DNA of 64,000 bases, from the NCBI RefSeq assembly GCF_014204915.1, contig NZ_JACHMH010000001.1, forward strand, positions 9,771,501 to 9,835,500. The letters run 5' to 3'. Each line of letters begins with the position of its first letter. Position 1 is the first letter of the stretch. The translations under genes were made by a program, and so were the position numbers. The notes under the pieces are model-generated. The model was not told where the DNA came from. It did no database searches and worked only from the letters and a program-made list of their open reading frames with translations. Shown here piece by piece: positions 1 through 8,332 of the stretch. Source of the DNA: Crossiella cryophila. GTDB taxonomy: Bacteria; Actinomycetota; Actinomycetes; Mycobacteriales; Pseudonocardiaceae.

Positions 1-500
1 TGTCCGCCTACTTCGGCGAACTGGTCACCAAGGCCGGGCGCACGTGGCAGGCGCCACTGGTGCGGCGGGGCACGGTGAACGGCGAGTGCTCGCCGGGAAC
101 GCAGGGGCCGATCGCCTACTGCCAGGACGGGTCGGTCTCGATCGACGTGGACCGGGCCACCGCCCTGCACACCGAGATCGGCGACTACGCCACCGGCACC
201 CTGCTGGCGACCCGCTACGGCCTGGCCGCGCTGGCGGCCCTGGGCCGCCCGGTCGGTGAGCAACGGGCCGGGCAGCAGGCGCTGTGCCTGGCTGGCGCGT
301 ACACCGGCTCGGTGCTGCGACCGACCGAGAGTTCCTTCGGCCTGTCACCGGGCGACCTGGACGAGGCCGTGCAGGTGCTGCTGGGCTTCGACTACGCGGC
401 CCGCGACACCGGCGGCCACGGCCTGGCGACCGGGTTTGAGCGGGTCGGTGTGTTCCGCACCGGCACGCTTCAAGGCACCAGCGCCTGCGGCGTGCCCTGA
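1..500 (+). CDS. C-terminal part of a neutral zinc-metallopeptidase-like protein (5' end outside window)
   Basis: The reading frame is open from base 3 to the TGA at 498-500, so the gene starts upstream of the window. The roughly 165 visible residues end in a LSPGDLDEAVQVLL...GFERVGVFRTGTLQGTSACG stretch. This matches, residue by residue, the last part of the complete protein encoded at 807-2267 (SAGDLDEAVAELL...GFARIEAFRIGFMEGSAPC), so the two are tandem paralogues. The HEXXH active-site part lies outside the window, so it cannot be said whether this copy is catalytic. A role as a secreted or membrane-anchored peptidase-like protein is inferred from the paralogue. Confidence 0.75.
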   Translation, partial: SAYFGELVTKAGRTWQAPLVRRGTVNGECSPGTQGPIAYCQDGSVSIDVDRATALHTEIGDYATGTLLATRYGLAALAALGRPVGEQRAGQQALCLAGAYTGSVLRPTESSFGLSPGDLDEAVQVLLGFDYAARDTGGHGLATGFERVGVFRTGTLQGTSACGVP

Positions 501-806
501 GCCACCAACCGGCCCACCCCGCGCCGCCCCACCGCGCTGCCCCACCGCCCCACCGCGCCACCGCGGCGACGGGCAGCGGGCGACGGGCAGCGGGCGGCGG
601 GCGGGGTGAACCGGACCGGGCTGACGCTCGTCAGTGAGGGTAGGCCGATCGTGGGTGGCCCAGTAGCGCCGCGGCAGGCTTGTCGTTGTCGCGTTCGGCG
701 GGTGGGTCTGATGGGTGTGGCGTAGTGGGTGGATTGTCCGGACAGTGACCGAAGGTGAGGGGCGTTCGCGGTACGGTCTGCGGAGTCGGTGCGAAGGAGC
801 GTCAGG
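501..806. other. 306-bp spacer between tandem metallopeptidase paralogues
   Basis: No credible gene is seen. The left part is very C-rich (repeated CCCCACCG words). It contains a perfect 14-bp direct repeat, GACGGGCAGCGGGC, at 568-581 and 582-595. The right part must carry the promoter of the gene at 807, but no convincing -35/-10 pair was recognised. Confidence 0.5.
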
Positions 807-2267
807 GTGGTCAGGCCCTCGGTTCGGGTTACGTTCTCGTGTGCGGTGAGCGCGTTGGCGCTGGTTGCTCTGGTTGGCGGCTGTGCCGTCAAGGTCCCCG
901 GGGAGGCCAAGCGCGCTGGAGCGGTGATTGATCCCGGCAAGGTGGCTGGGCTGGATGTCACGGAGGGGGCCAGTGGGCCTCGGAGTGGGGCCAAGCCGGC
1001 TGATGTTCCCGTGCAGAACGGGGATGACGGTCCGATGGACATCTTGGCGCGCAATGCGGTCGCCGATGTCCAGGAGTACTGGACCGAGCGGTTCCCGAAG
1101 GACTTCGGCAAGCCCTACCAAGGGGTGTCGCGGTTTGTCTCCTATGACTCCGGTGGGGCGAACCTCCAGCTGTGCCGCACCAACACCAAAGATCTGGTGA
1201 ACGCGTTCTTCTGTCCGTCAGAGGACACCATCGCGTGGGACCGGGGACAGCTCCTGCCGCAGCTCGCCGAGAAGTTCGGGGATCTGGCCGTGGTCACCGT
1301 GCTGGCGCACGAGATCGGCCACGCCGTGTCGCAGCGGGCCGGGCTGGCGAAGCCGGGGACGCAGACCATCGTCAGCGAACAGCAGGCCGACTGCTTCACC
1401 GGGGCGTTCTTCAAGCATGTGGCTGAGGGGCGGGCGCCGCATTTCGTGGTGTCCACGGGCGAGGGTCTGAACAGCGTGCTGCAGACCATGTTCTCCTTGC
1501 GGGACCAGGTCGGATCGTCGTTCACCAGCCGGAACGCGCATGGCAACGCCTTTGACCGGGTGTCGGCCTTCCAGTTCGGGTTCAGCCAGGGGCCGGTTCG
1601 GTGTGCGCAGATCGATCTGGTGGAGATCCAGCGGCGGATCACCGAACTGCCGTTCAAGGCCACGGACGGCAACCGCGGGAACCTGCCGATCACGGCGGAG
1701 AACATCCTGCAGATCGTGGAGAACCTGAAGCAGGTCTTCAAGGACTCCGGGGCCGCGCCGCCGGAGGTGCTCAACGGTTCGGTCGCCTGTCCCAACGGCA
1801 AGGTGACCCAGCCCGCCTCCTACTGCCCGGCGAACAACACGATCAGCCTGGAAGTGGCGCAGCTCGCCGAGATCGGGGCCCCGCCACAACGCGGGGCGAA
1901 GAAGGGCACGGCGATCGGGGACTTCGCGGCGCTGGCCGAGGTGGCTTCGCGGTACGTGCTGTCCGTGCAGAAGGCGACCGGGTTCCCGTTGGACGACACC
2001 AACGCGGGGCTGCGGACTGCCTGCCTGGTCGGGTCCTGGGGCGGGGCGTTGCTGGAGCGGCCGAGTGGCGGGCGCAATCCGGTGGGCAGCATCCGGATCT
2101 CGGCTGGGGACCTGGATGAGGCAGTGGCCGAGCTGCTGTCCGGGAAGAGCTTGATCGCGGCGGATGTGAACGGGAAACACGTGCCGTCCGGGTTCGCGCG
2201 GATCGAGGCGTTCCGGATCGGGTTCATGGAGGGCAGTGCGCCCTGTGTTGAGGATTTCGGGGCCTGA
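807..2267 (+). CDS. Secreted lipoprotein, putative neutral zinc metallopeptidase
   Basis: The protein has about 486 residues. The GTG at 807 is preferred because AAGGAG (794-799) lies 7 nt upstream; an upstream in-frame GTG at 789 overlaps that ribosome-binding site. The N-terminus is a lipoprotein signal peptide with lipobox LVGGC, so Cys26 would be lipidated. The zinc-binding motif HEIGH is at residues 168-172, inside LAHEIGHAVSQRAG. It is followed by EQQADCFTG at about 191, whose Glu is a plausible third ligand, as in the YpfJ-like neutral zinc metallopeptidase family. The C-terminal 150 residues recur in the truncated gene at 1-500. Substrate unknown. The family assignment rests on the HEXXH/EQQAD arrangement and is fairly firm; activity is inferred. 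Confidence 0.85.
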   Translation: MVRPSVRVTFSCAVSALALVALVGGCAVKVPGEAKRAGAVIDPGKVAGLDVTEGASGPRSGAKPADVPVQNGDDGPMDILARNAVADVQEYWTERFPKDFGKPYQGVSRFVSYDSGGANLQLCRTNTKDLVNAFFCPSEDTIAWDRGQLLPQLAEKFGDLAVVTVLAHEIGHAVSQRAGLAKPGTQTIVSEQQADCFTGAFFKHVAEGRAPHFVVSTGEGLNSVLQTMFSLRDQVGSSFTSRNAHGNAFDRVSAFQFGFSQGPVRCAQIDLVEIQRRITELPFKATDGNRGNLPITAENILQIVENLKQVFKDSGAAPPEVLNGSVACPNGKVTQPASYCPANNTISLEVAQLAEIGAPPQRGAKKGTAIGDFAALAEVASRYVLSVQKATGFPLDDTNAGLRTACLVGSWGGALLERPSGGRNPVGSIRISAGDLDEAVAELLSGKSLIAADVNGKHVPSGFARIEAFRIGFMEGSAPCVEDFGA

Positions 2268-2951
2268 GCGGGGAGAACTTCAGGGCCCGGGAGAAAGCTT
2301 CAGGGTCTGAGTGGGTTCGGCTGGGGCAGGGGCGGAGAACCGCAGGGCCTGGGAAAGGGCTCACCTGCGGGGCGGCTTCGGGACCTGTGGGCAGGGCTTC
2401 AGGATCCGAGCGGGTTTCGGGCAAGGGGACCTGGGCAGCAGGGTTGGCCGCGGGCCTGAGTAGCGGGTTCGCCTGCGTGGCCTGAGCAGGATCGATTGAC
2501 GCGCCCGAGCGGGGGATCAGCTGCGGCACCCGAGCGGGATCGGCTGAGGCCCACGAGCGGGGTCGGCTGCGGATGCGAGCGAGATCGACTGCGGCGTCCG
2601 AGCGGGAACGGTTGAGGCCCACGAGCGGGGACGGCTGAGACCGCGAACGGGAACAGCCGCGGCACCCGAGCGGGAACAGCCAAGACCCACGAGCGGGAAC
2701 GGCTGAGACCGCGAACGGGAACAGCCGCGGCACCCGCGCAGGAACAGCCGAGACCTATGAGCGGGACCAGCTGAGGTTGGCGAGCGGGGTCGGTCGAGGC
2801 CCACGAGCGGGGTCGGCTGAGGCTGGCGAGTGAGATCCGCTGCGACTGGCGAGGGAATCCCTCAGGAGTCGGGTTGTGGTGCGGGGCTTGGCCTCGCGGG
2901 GTGACTCCTGAGGGGATTCCGGGACTGATCGGGGCTGGCCTCGGGGCTGGC
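2268..2951. other. 684-bp intergenic region dominated by degenerate G-rich repeats
   Basis: No gene is supported. From about 2270 to 2483 there are loosely related words such as CTTCAGGG and GAGCGGGTT. From 2484 to 2850 there is an ordered 23-bp tandem array, listed separately. Minus-strand open frames here, rich in Arg, Pro and Ser, are an artefact of the repeats: the 23-bp period is not a multiple of three, so the reading frame rotates and no peptide repeat is maintained. Confidence 0.7.
2484..2850. repeat. Tandem array of about 16 imperfect 23-bp repeats
   Basis: Sixteen consecutive units begin with GAGCGGG or a close variant (GAACGGG, GAGCAGG, GAGTGAG). They are 22-25 bp long, mostly exactly 23. 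The most common core is GAGCGGGAACGGCTGAGGCC followed by CAC or a variant. Units at 2645-2667 and 2713-2735 are identical, and a four-unit block (2600-2690) is partly duplicated. No unique spacers separate the units, so this is not a CRISPR. The array lies between the 3' ends of two convergent genes (stops at 2267 and 2952). Confidence 0.85.
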
Positions 2952-3947
2952 TCAGAACAGGGCGCTGGCCAGGTTTCGGCGGGCCTTCATCACTCGTTCG
3001 TCGGCTGGGTCGAACAGCTCGAACAGGTCGACCAGGTGTTTGCGGGCTCGGTCTCGGTCTTCGCCGGCGGTACGGCGGACTGAGTCGATCAGGCGGGTGA
3101 AGGCCTGGTCCACCTGCTGGTCGGCCAACTCGGCGTCGGCGGCGGCCAGTTGGGCGTCCAGGTCGTCGGGGGTGGCGTTGGCCTTGGCGATGGCGGCGGG
3201 GTCGGCTGCTTCGGCCCTGGCGGCGAAGCGGACCTGGGCGATGGCTGCCTTGGCCAGTTCGTTGGCGGGCTCGGCGTTGAGGATGTCCTGGTAGGCGGCT
3301 TCGGCTGCGGTGTAGTCACCGCGTTCGAAGGCTTCCTCGGCGGCGACGAACCTGGGGTCTTCCGGCTCTTCCTCGGCCTCGGCCTCGGGGGCGCCCTGGT
3401 TGGCCTCGGCGGCGGCGATGCCGGGGAGGCGGTCGCGCAGGGCTTCGATCAGGGTGGTCAGCCACTCGCGGATCTGCGGCTCGGGCAGGGCGCCTGCGAA
3501 GGCGTCCACCGGCTGGCCGCCGGCGATGGCGACCACGGTGGGCACCGACTGGACGCCGAAGAGCTGGGCGATGCGGGGGTTGGTGTCCACGTCGACCTTG
3601 GCCAGCAGCCAGGTGCCGTTGGCGGCCTTGGCCAGGCGCTCCAGCACCGGGGACAGCTGCTTGCACGGCTCGCACCAGGTGGCCCACAGGTCGATCACGA
3701 CCGGGATCTCCAGCGAGCGTTCGACGACCTTGGCCTGGAAGTCGGCCTCGGTGACGTCGATGACCCACTCGCTGCCCCCGGCGTCGCCGGCGGAGGTGGG
3801 CGCGCCGGGCTCGGCCGCGGCGGGCCGGGACGGCTGGCGGGCCGCCGCGTCGGCCCTGGCCTTGAGCGCGGACAGGTCCACCGCTCCCGCGAGCGCGGCG
3901 GACATTGCGGCGGTCTTACGAGGATCGGGCCTTGTCACGGTTTCCAT
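2952..3947 (-). CDS. Thioredoxin-fold tetratricopeptide co-chaperone (CnoX/YbbN-like)
   Basis: The protein has 331 residues. A thioredoxin domain (about residues 60-170) carries the motif WCEPCK, with Cys92 and Cys95, followed by the cis-Pro region SVPTV. The C-terminal half is helical and TPR-like ([20 protein letters not shown]...), as in CnoX/YbbN holdase-type thioredoxins. No signal peptide or membrane segment is seen, so it is probably cytoplasmic. The N-terminal 50 residues are Ala/Pro-rich linker. In this family the role is redox-linked protein quality control; here both active-site cysteines are kept. An internal ATG (MSAALAG) is an alternative start. The gene is monocistronic as far as visible. 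Confidence 0.88.
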   Translation of the reverse strand: METVTRPDPRKTAAMSAALAGAVDLSALKARADAAARQPSRPAAAEPGAPTSAGDAGGSEWVIDVTEADFQAKVVERSLEIPVVIDLWATWCEPCKQLSPVLERLAKAANGTWLLAKVDVDTNPRIAQLFGVQSVPTVVAIAGGQPVDAFAGALPEPQIREWLTTLIEALRDRLPGIAAAEANQGAPEAEAEEEPEDPRFVAAEEAFERGDYTAAEAAYQDILNAEPANELAKAAIAQVRFAARAEAADPAAIAKANATPDDLDAQLAAADAELADQQVDQAFTRLIDSVRRTAGEDRDRARKHLVDLFELFDPADERVMKARRNLASALF

Positions 3948-4072
3948 CCTGACACGACCCGGGTATGCCGCGCCGCGCCGCCCGCCGCATTGGTGGGCAG
4001 GGAGCCACCGGCAGGGCTACTGGGGAGCCAGCGGCAGGACGGCAGGGGTGGCACCGGTGCGGGCCGGGGGCG

Positions 4073-4166
4073 TTCGGTGGGCGGGGTGGCGCTCGGTGGG
4101 CGGGGCGGGTGGCCTTCGGTGGGCGGGGTGGCGCTCGGTGGGCGGGGCGGGTGGCCTTCGGTGGGC
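4073..4166. repeat. Two perfect 42-bp direct repeats plus a 10-bp partial copy
   Basis: The 42-bp unit runs 4073-4114 and is repeated exactly at 4115-4156, followed by the first 10 bases of a third copy (4157-4166). Each unit is itself made of two similar halves beginning TCGGTGGGCGGGG. The array ends two bases before the stop codon of the minus-strand gene at 4168, so it forms the 3' flank of that gene. It is not coding. Confidence 0.9.
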
Positions 4167-4167
4167 T

Positions 4168-4467
4168 TCAGTCCTCGGCGAGGTGGGCTTCGAGGCGTTC
4201 GACCTTCGCGGTGAGCTGGCCGGTGAAACCGGGGCGGATGTCCGCCTTGAGCACCAGCGACACCCGGGGGCCGAAGGCGGCCACCGCGTCCACGGCCTGC
4301 TTCACCACCGCCATCACCTCGTCCCAGTCACCTTCGATGGTGGTGAACATGGCGCTGGTCTCGTTGGGCAGCCCGGATTCCCGGACCACCTTCACCGCGG
4401 CGGCGACCGCCTCGCTGACTCCGCCGGTCTCACCGCCGGCCGGACTGACGCTGAACGCGACGAGCAT
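4168..4467 (-). CDS. MTH1187/DUF77-type thiamine-binding protein
   Basis: The protein has 99 residues: [11 protein letters not shown] at the start, then a small alpha/beta ferredoxin-like fold ([32 protein letters not shown]). This matches the MTH1187/YkoF thiamine-binding superfamily. The ATG at 4467 was chosen because GGAGG lies 8 nt upstream; the longer frame to 4509 would cover that ribosome-binding site. It probably binds thiamine or a thiamine precursor in the cytoplasm. It is divergent from the MarR gene at 4554, with an 86-bp shared upstream region. Confidence 0.85.
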   Translation of the reverse strand: MLVAFSVSPAGGETGGVSEAVAAAVKVVRESGLPNETSAMFTTIEGDWDEVMAVVKQAVDAVAAFGPRVSLVLKADIRPGFTGQLTAKVERLEAHLAED

Positions 4468-4519
4468 CGCGGGGGCCTCCCTGGTTCCACGGTGTGAAAA
4501 AAGATCCATCTCGGGCTGC

Positions 4520-4531
4520 TACTGCTCAGTA
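4520..4531. promoter_or_regulatory. Palindrome in the MarR/thiamine-binding divergent region
   Basis: TACTG-CT-CAGTA is a perfect inverted repeat lying 22 bp upstream of the MarR start and 52 bp upstream of the divergent gene. Position and symmetry fit a MarR dimer operator controlling both genes. Binding is inferred only. Confidence 0.45.
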
Positions 4532-4553
4532 CGCACTGCTAGTTTCGGTGGTT

Positions 4554-5057
4554 GTGACCGGCCATCCGCTCCCCTTCGACCCGATCGCGCGGGCCGCCGA
4601 ATCCTGGACCCAGCGCATCGGGCCTTCGGAGACGATGGCGGCGGTCACCAGTGTGATGCGGGTTCAGCAGATCGTGCAGTCCGCAGTGGACGGTGCGCTC
4701 AAACCGCACCGACTGACCTTCGCCAGGTACGAAGCCCTTGTTCTGCTTACCTTTTCCCGGCGGGGCAGCCTGCCGATGCGGGTGATGGGCGAGCGGCTGC
4801 AACTGCACCCGACCAGCGTCACCAACATCGTGGACCGGCTGGAGAGCGACGGCCTGGTGCAGCGCGAGCCGCACCCGACCGATCGCCGCACCACGCTGGT
4901 GGCCATCACCGACGCCGGACGGGACCGGATGAAGGTCGCCACCGAGGCGGTGGTGGAGGCCGGATTCGGCCTGCAGGGGCTGAGTGGACCGGAGACGGTC
5001 CAGCTCACCGCCCTGCTGGCCAAGGTCCGGCACGCCACCGGCGACTTCACGGAGTGA
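4554..5057 (+). CDS. MarR-family transcriptional regulator
   Basis: The protein has 167 residues from the GTG at 4554. A winged helix-turn-helix spans about residues 45-120: LTFARYEALVLLTF, then SLPMRVMGERLQLHPTSVTNIVDRLESDGLVQREPHPTDRRTTLVAIT. The PTDRRTTLV wing is typical of MarR proteins. No clear Shine-Dalgarno precedes the GTG, so translation may be leaderless. The gene is divergent from the thiamine-binding protein gene, with a candidate operator at 4520-4531 between them. Ligand unknown. Its 3' end overlaps the convergent gene at 5047 by 11 bp. Confidence 0.88.
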   Translation: MTGHPLPFDPIARAAESWTQRIGPSETMAAVTSVMRVQQIVQSAVDGALKPHRLTFARYEALVLLTFSRRGSLPMRVMGERLQLHPTSVTNIVDRLESDGLVQREPHPTDRRTTLVAITDAGRDRMKVATEAVVEAGFGLQGLSGPETVQLTALLAKVRHATGDFTE

Positions 5058-5358
5058 CCGCGGCCGCCTGAGTCCGCTTGTTCACCCAGCGCTCGAACAC
5101 GATGGTGCCGAACGGCGGCACGCTCGCGATCAGCGCCCAGGTGGTGGTGCGACCGTCCCAGTTGAGCGGCTCACGCACCATGAGCACCACGAACAGGTAG
5201 AGCACGAAGATCACGCCGTGCACCGGGCCGAAGATCTTGACCCCCAGGTCGTTGCCGACCATGACGTACTTGAAGAACATGCCGACCAGCAGGCCGGCCC
5301 AGGAAAACGCCTCGGCGATGGCTACCGCACGGAAACGCGCTGTGGGCGTAGCGAACAC
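5047..5358 (-). CDS. DUF3817 integral membrane protein
   Basis: The protein has 103 residues from a GTG at 5358 with a strong GGGAGGGAG ribosome-binding site 4 nt upstream. It has three predicted membrane segments: AEAFSWAGLLVGMFFKYV, GPVHGVIFVLYLFVVLMV and TTWALIASVPPFGTIVF. The pattern (F-R-x-VA-EA-SW...GMxxKY...GPxHGxxFxLY) is that of the DUF3817 family, which has no established function. A longer upstream frame exists but lacks membrane or domain character. Confidence 0.85.
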   Translation of the reverse strand: MFATPTARFRAVAIAEAFSWAGLLVGMFFKYVMVGNDLGVKIFGPVHGVIFVLYLFVVLMVREPLNWDGRTTTWALIASVPPFGTIVFERWVNKRTQAAAVTP

Positions 5359-5591
5359 GCCGCTCCCTCCCTCGGGTGAAATGTCCGCTCTCCAGTGTGA
5401 TTGGTGATCGCGGTCACCCGGACGCCGGGCGGGGGTTAGGGCCGGTGAGCTGGGAGTTCCAGGAACGCGCAGGGTTTCCGCAGGGGCGCGCGGGCACGGT
5501 GGTGACCAGCGGCGCACGGATGCGGAGGGGCATCGGGAGGGGCGTTCGCCGACCGGGATCCGGGCTCTGCGCGGCGGCAGGGCCCGGATCG

Positions 5592-8300
5592 TCAGCCTCG
5601 GGGTGGGAACAGCGCCCTGAACTCGGGAAGGCCCAGTGCGGTGCGCAGTTGGAGCAGGAGTCGTTCGTGGTGGGCCGCCTGGGCGGGCTCGCCCCGGTCC
5701 TGGTGCAGGCCGGTGAGGATCTGGTGGGCGCGGGCCTGCTGGTACTGCTCACCGATCGCCTCCGCCAGTGCCAGCCCCTGGTGCAGCGGCGGCAGGGCGG
5801 CGTCGAGAGCGCCGGTGCAGTGCAGGGCCAGGCCGAGGCACACCAGCGCGTGCCCTTGCAGGTACCGGTTGTCCCGCTGCCGGGCCACCGCGAGCACCTG
5901 TTCGTGTTGCGGCACCGCCTCACCGGCACGGCCCAGTGCCACGCAGGCAACGCCGATCCCGTTGCGGGCGTGGCATTCCAGGTCCACGTCACCGGCCGAC
6001 TCCGCCACCGTGACCGCCATCCGGTGGTGGCTCAGCGCCGACTCGTAGTCGCCCGCGGTCTGCTCGGCGAAGCCGATCCCGACCAGCGCGTAGCCCTCGA
6101 CGTCGACGATCCCGGCGGAGCGGCCGATGGTCAGCGCGGCGCGGTGCCAGGACAGCGCCTCCACGCACTCGCCGCGGCGCAGGTGGGACAGGCCGAGGCC
6201 GTTGAGCGACCGGCCGATGATCAGCTCGTCGCCGGTCTGTCTGCCGTGCGCCAGCGCCCGGTGGAACCGCTGGATCGCGGTGTCGAACTCGCCGCGCCGC
6301 CAGTGCGTGAGGCCGAGGCCGACCATGGCCTGGCCGGTGAGTTCCCGGTGCCCGGTGTCCAGCAACAGGGTGTTCAGGACGATGGTGTCGTCGTAGCGGC
6401 CGGTCCGGTCCAGGTAGTGCGGCAGGGTGGCGGCCAGCGCGGTGAGTTCGGGCAGCCAGTCGCGGCGGGCGGCGAGTTCGGCGGCGGCGAGCAGGTTCGG
6501 CCACTCCAGGGCGAGCCGGTCCGGGTCCTCGGCGATGGACTGGAGCTGGTGCTCGATGAGTCTGCGTTGCGCGGTGTCGTCGGGTTTGGCCTGGTCGGCG
6601 GCGAAGAGGCGGACCAGGTCGTGCATCCGGTAGCGGCCGGGGGTGTGCTCCTGGACCAGGTGCAGCGCGGTGAGTTCGCGCAGGTGGGGGCGGGTGCGTG
6701 GCAGTGGCTCGTCGGTCAGGGCGGGCAGCGCGGTCAGGCCCAGGTCGGGGCCGGGGGCGTGCGCGAGCAGGCCGGCCAGGGCGGCCGCGGCCGGGCTGAG
6801 TGCGTGGTAGGTGGTGCTGAAGACCGCGCGCAGGCTGGCGGTCAGCTCGCCGGAGTCCAGGGCGTCCAGCCGGGTGGTGTCCTCGCGGAGTTCCTCGGCC
6901 AGCGCGGCCAGTGGGAAATCGGGGTGGGTGGCGGCGCGGGCGGCCACGATGCCCAGCGCCAGGGGCAGCCGGGCGCAGCGGGTCAGCAGCGCGTCGACCG
7001 CGGCGGGTTCGGCGGCCAGCCGGGCCTCGCCCAGGTAGCGGGCGAGCAGCTGGCGGGCGTCGGACCCGGCTAGGCCGGGGACCGGCACCGGGCGGGCGCG
7101 GTGGGTGGCGAGCAGGCCGTCCAGGCGGTGCCTGCTGGTCACCACCACGGTGCAGGTGGCGCCGCCGGGCAGCAGGGGCAGCACCTGTTCGGAGTCGCGG
7201 GCGTTGTCCAGCACGATCAGCAGGCGGCGGCCGGTGACCAGGCCGCGGTAGCGCGCGGCCTGGGCGTGCTCGTCCACCGGCACCGCCGAGGGCAGCACGC
7301 CGAGGGCGTCCAGGAACCCGCGCAGCGCCACCGCTGGCGGCATCGGCGGGCTGGCCGGGTCGAATCCGCGCAGGTCGACGTAGAGCTGGCCGTCCGGGAA
7401 GGCCGGCAGGCTGGCCTGGGCCCAGTGCAGCACCAGCGAGGTCTTGCCGATGCCGCCGATACCGCTGACCACGCTGGTCTCGCCAACGGTCAGCGCGGCC
7501 AGCTCGGCCTCCCGGCCGGTGAACAGCCGGGGCGGCGCGGGCAGCTGGGCCGGGATGCCGCGAGCGGGCGGGGTGAGTGCCGGATCGGCGGTGAGGATGC
7601 GCTGGTGCAGCTCACGCAGCCGCGGACCGGGGTCGATGCCGAGTTCCTCGGCCAGCCGGGTGCGCAGGTCGGTGTAGTGGGCCAGCGCGTCGGCCTGCCT
7701 ACCGAGGCGGCACAGCGCGAGCATGAGCTGGCCGGTCCGGCGCTCGTCCAGCGGGGTGGCCGCGACCGCGGTGGTCAGCTCGGGCAGCAGTTTGGCGTGC
7801 CTGCCCTTGGCCAGCAGCAGGTCGTCCCGGTCGAGTTCGGCGGTGTGCCGTTCCTGGGTCAGCGCGGTGCGCAGCGGGTCCAGGCCGGGAGCGGCCAGGT
7901 CGGCGAAGGGCTCGCCGCGCCACAGCGCCAGTGCGGCCTCCAGCAGCGGCAGCGGTTCCGCGGCGGTGCGGGCCTTGGCGCACAGCGCGCGGAAGCGGTG
8001 CAGGTCGACGGCGGCCTCGGGTGCGGCCAGCGTGTAGCCGCCGTTGCCCCTGACCAGCGTGATCCCGGCCGGCGCGAGGGTGCGGCGCAGCCGGGACAGG
8101 TAGCTGCCCAGGGTGTCCCGCGCGGTGTCCGGCAGGTGTTCGCCCCAGACCCGGTCCAGCAGCACCGCGACCGGGACCGGGCGGTTGACCTCGGTCAGCA
8201 ACACCGCGAGCACGCTGCGCTGTCGCGCGTGCCCCAGGTCCAGCGGCCTGCCCTCGCTGCCGGCCTCGACCACGCCGAGCAGGCGGAACTCCACCGTCAT
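5592..8300 (-). CDS. AfsR/SARP-type regulator with NB-ARC ATPase and TPR repeats
   Basis: The protein has 902 residues. The start is the second ATG of ATGCGCATG (8300), because the first directly abuts GGGAGGG. In order: an OmpR-type winged helix (FRLLGVVEAGSEGRPLDLGHARQRSVLAVLL, about 1-90), a bacterial transcriptional activator domain (about 95-240), an NB-ARC/STAND ATPase with Walker A GIGGIGKTS near residue 280 and LIVLDNARD as Walker B, then a TPR region rich in ALA, GLG and H-R motifs to the C-terminus. Such proteins activate secondary-metabolite or stress genes, with ATP-driven switching. It is divergent from the PLP enzyme gene at 8333 with only 32 bp between them. Target unknown. Confidence 0.9.
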   Translation of the reverse strand: MTVEFRLLGVVEAGSEGRPLDLGHARQRSVLAVLLTEVNRPVPVAVLLDRVWGEHLPDTARDTLGSYLSRLRRTLAPAGITLVRGNGGYTLAAPEAAVDLHRFRALCAKARTAAEPLPLLEAALALWRGEPFADLAAPGLDPLRTALTQERHTAELDRDDLLLAKGRHAKLLPELTTAVAATPLDERRTGQLMLALCRLGRQADALAHYTDLRTRLAEELGIDPGPRLRELHQRILTADPALTPPARGIPAQLPAPPRLFTGREAELAALTVGETSVVSGIGGIGKTSLVLHWAQASLPAFPDGQLYVDLRGFDPASPPMPPAVALRGFLDALGVLPSAVPVDEHAQAARYRGLVTGRRLLIVLDNARDSEQVLPLLPGGATCTVVVTSRHRLDGLLATHRARPVPVPGLAGSDARQLLARYLGEARLAAEPAAVDALLTRCARLPLALGIVAARAATHPDFPLAALAEELREDTTRLDALDSGELTASLRAVFSTTYHALSPAAAALAGLLAHAPGPDLGLTALPALTDEPLPRTRPHLRELTALHLVQEHTPGRYRMHDLVRLFAADQAKPDDTAQRRLIEHQLQSIAEDPDRLALEWPNLLAAAELAARRDWLPELTALAATLPHYLDRTGRYDDTIVLNTLLLDTGHRELTGQAMVGLGLTHWRRGEFDTAIQRFHRALAHGRQTGDELIIGRSLNGLGLSHLRRGECVEALSWHRAALTIGRSAGIVDVEGYALVGIGFAEQTAGDYESALSHHRMAVTVAESAGDVDLECHARNGIGVACVALGRAGEAVPQHEQVLAVARQRDNRYLQGHALVCLGLALHCTGALDAALPPLHQGLALAEAIGEQYQQARAHQILTGLHQDRGEPAQAAHHERLLLQLRTALGLPEFRALFPPRG

Positions 8301-8332
8301 GCGCATCCCTCCCCCGGGTAGCCTTCGCGCTC

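Noticed and set aside
2224-2733. A minus-strand Arg/Pro/Ser-rich frame in the repeat region
   Set aside because: Created by 23-bp repeats whose period shifts the frame; no stable protein repeat and no start signal.
2484-2850. Possible CRISPR array
   Set aside because: Units are contiguous with no unique spacers, vary in sequence, and no cas genes are present.
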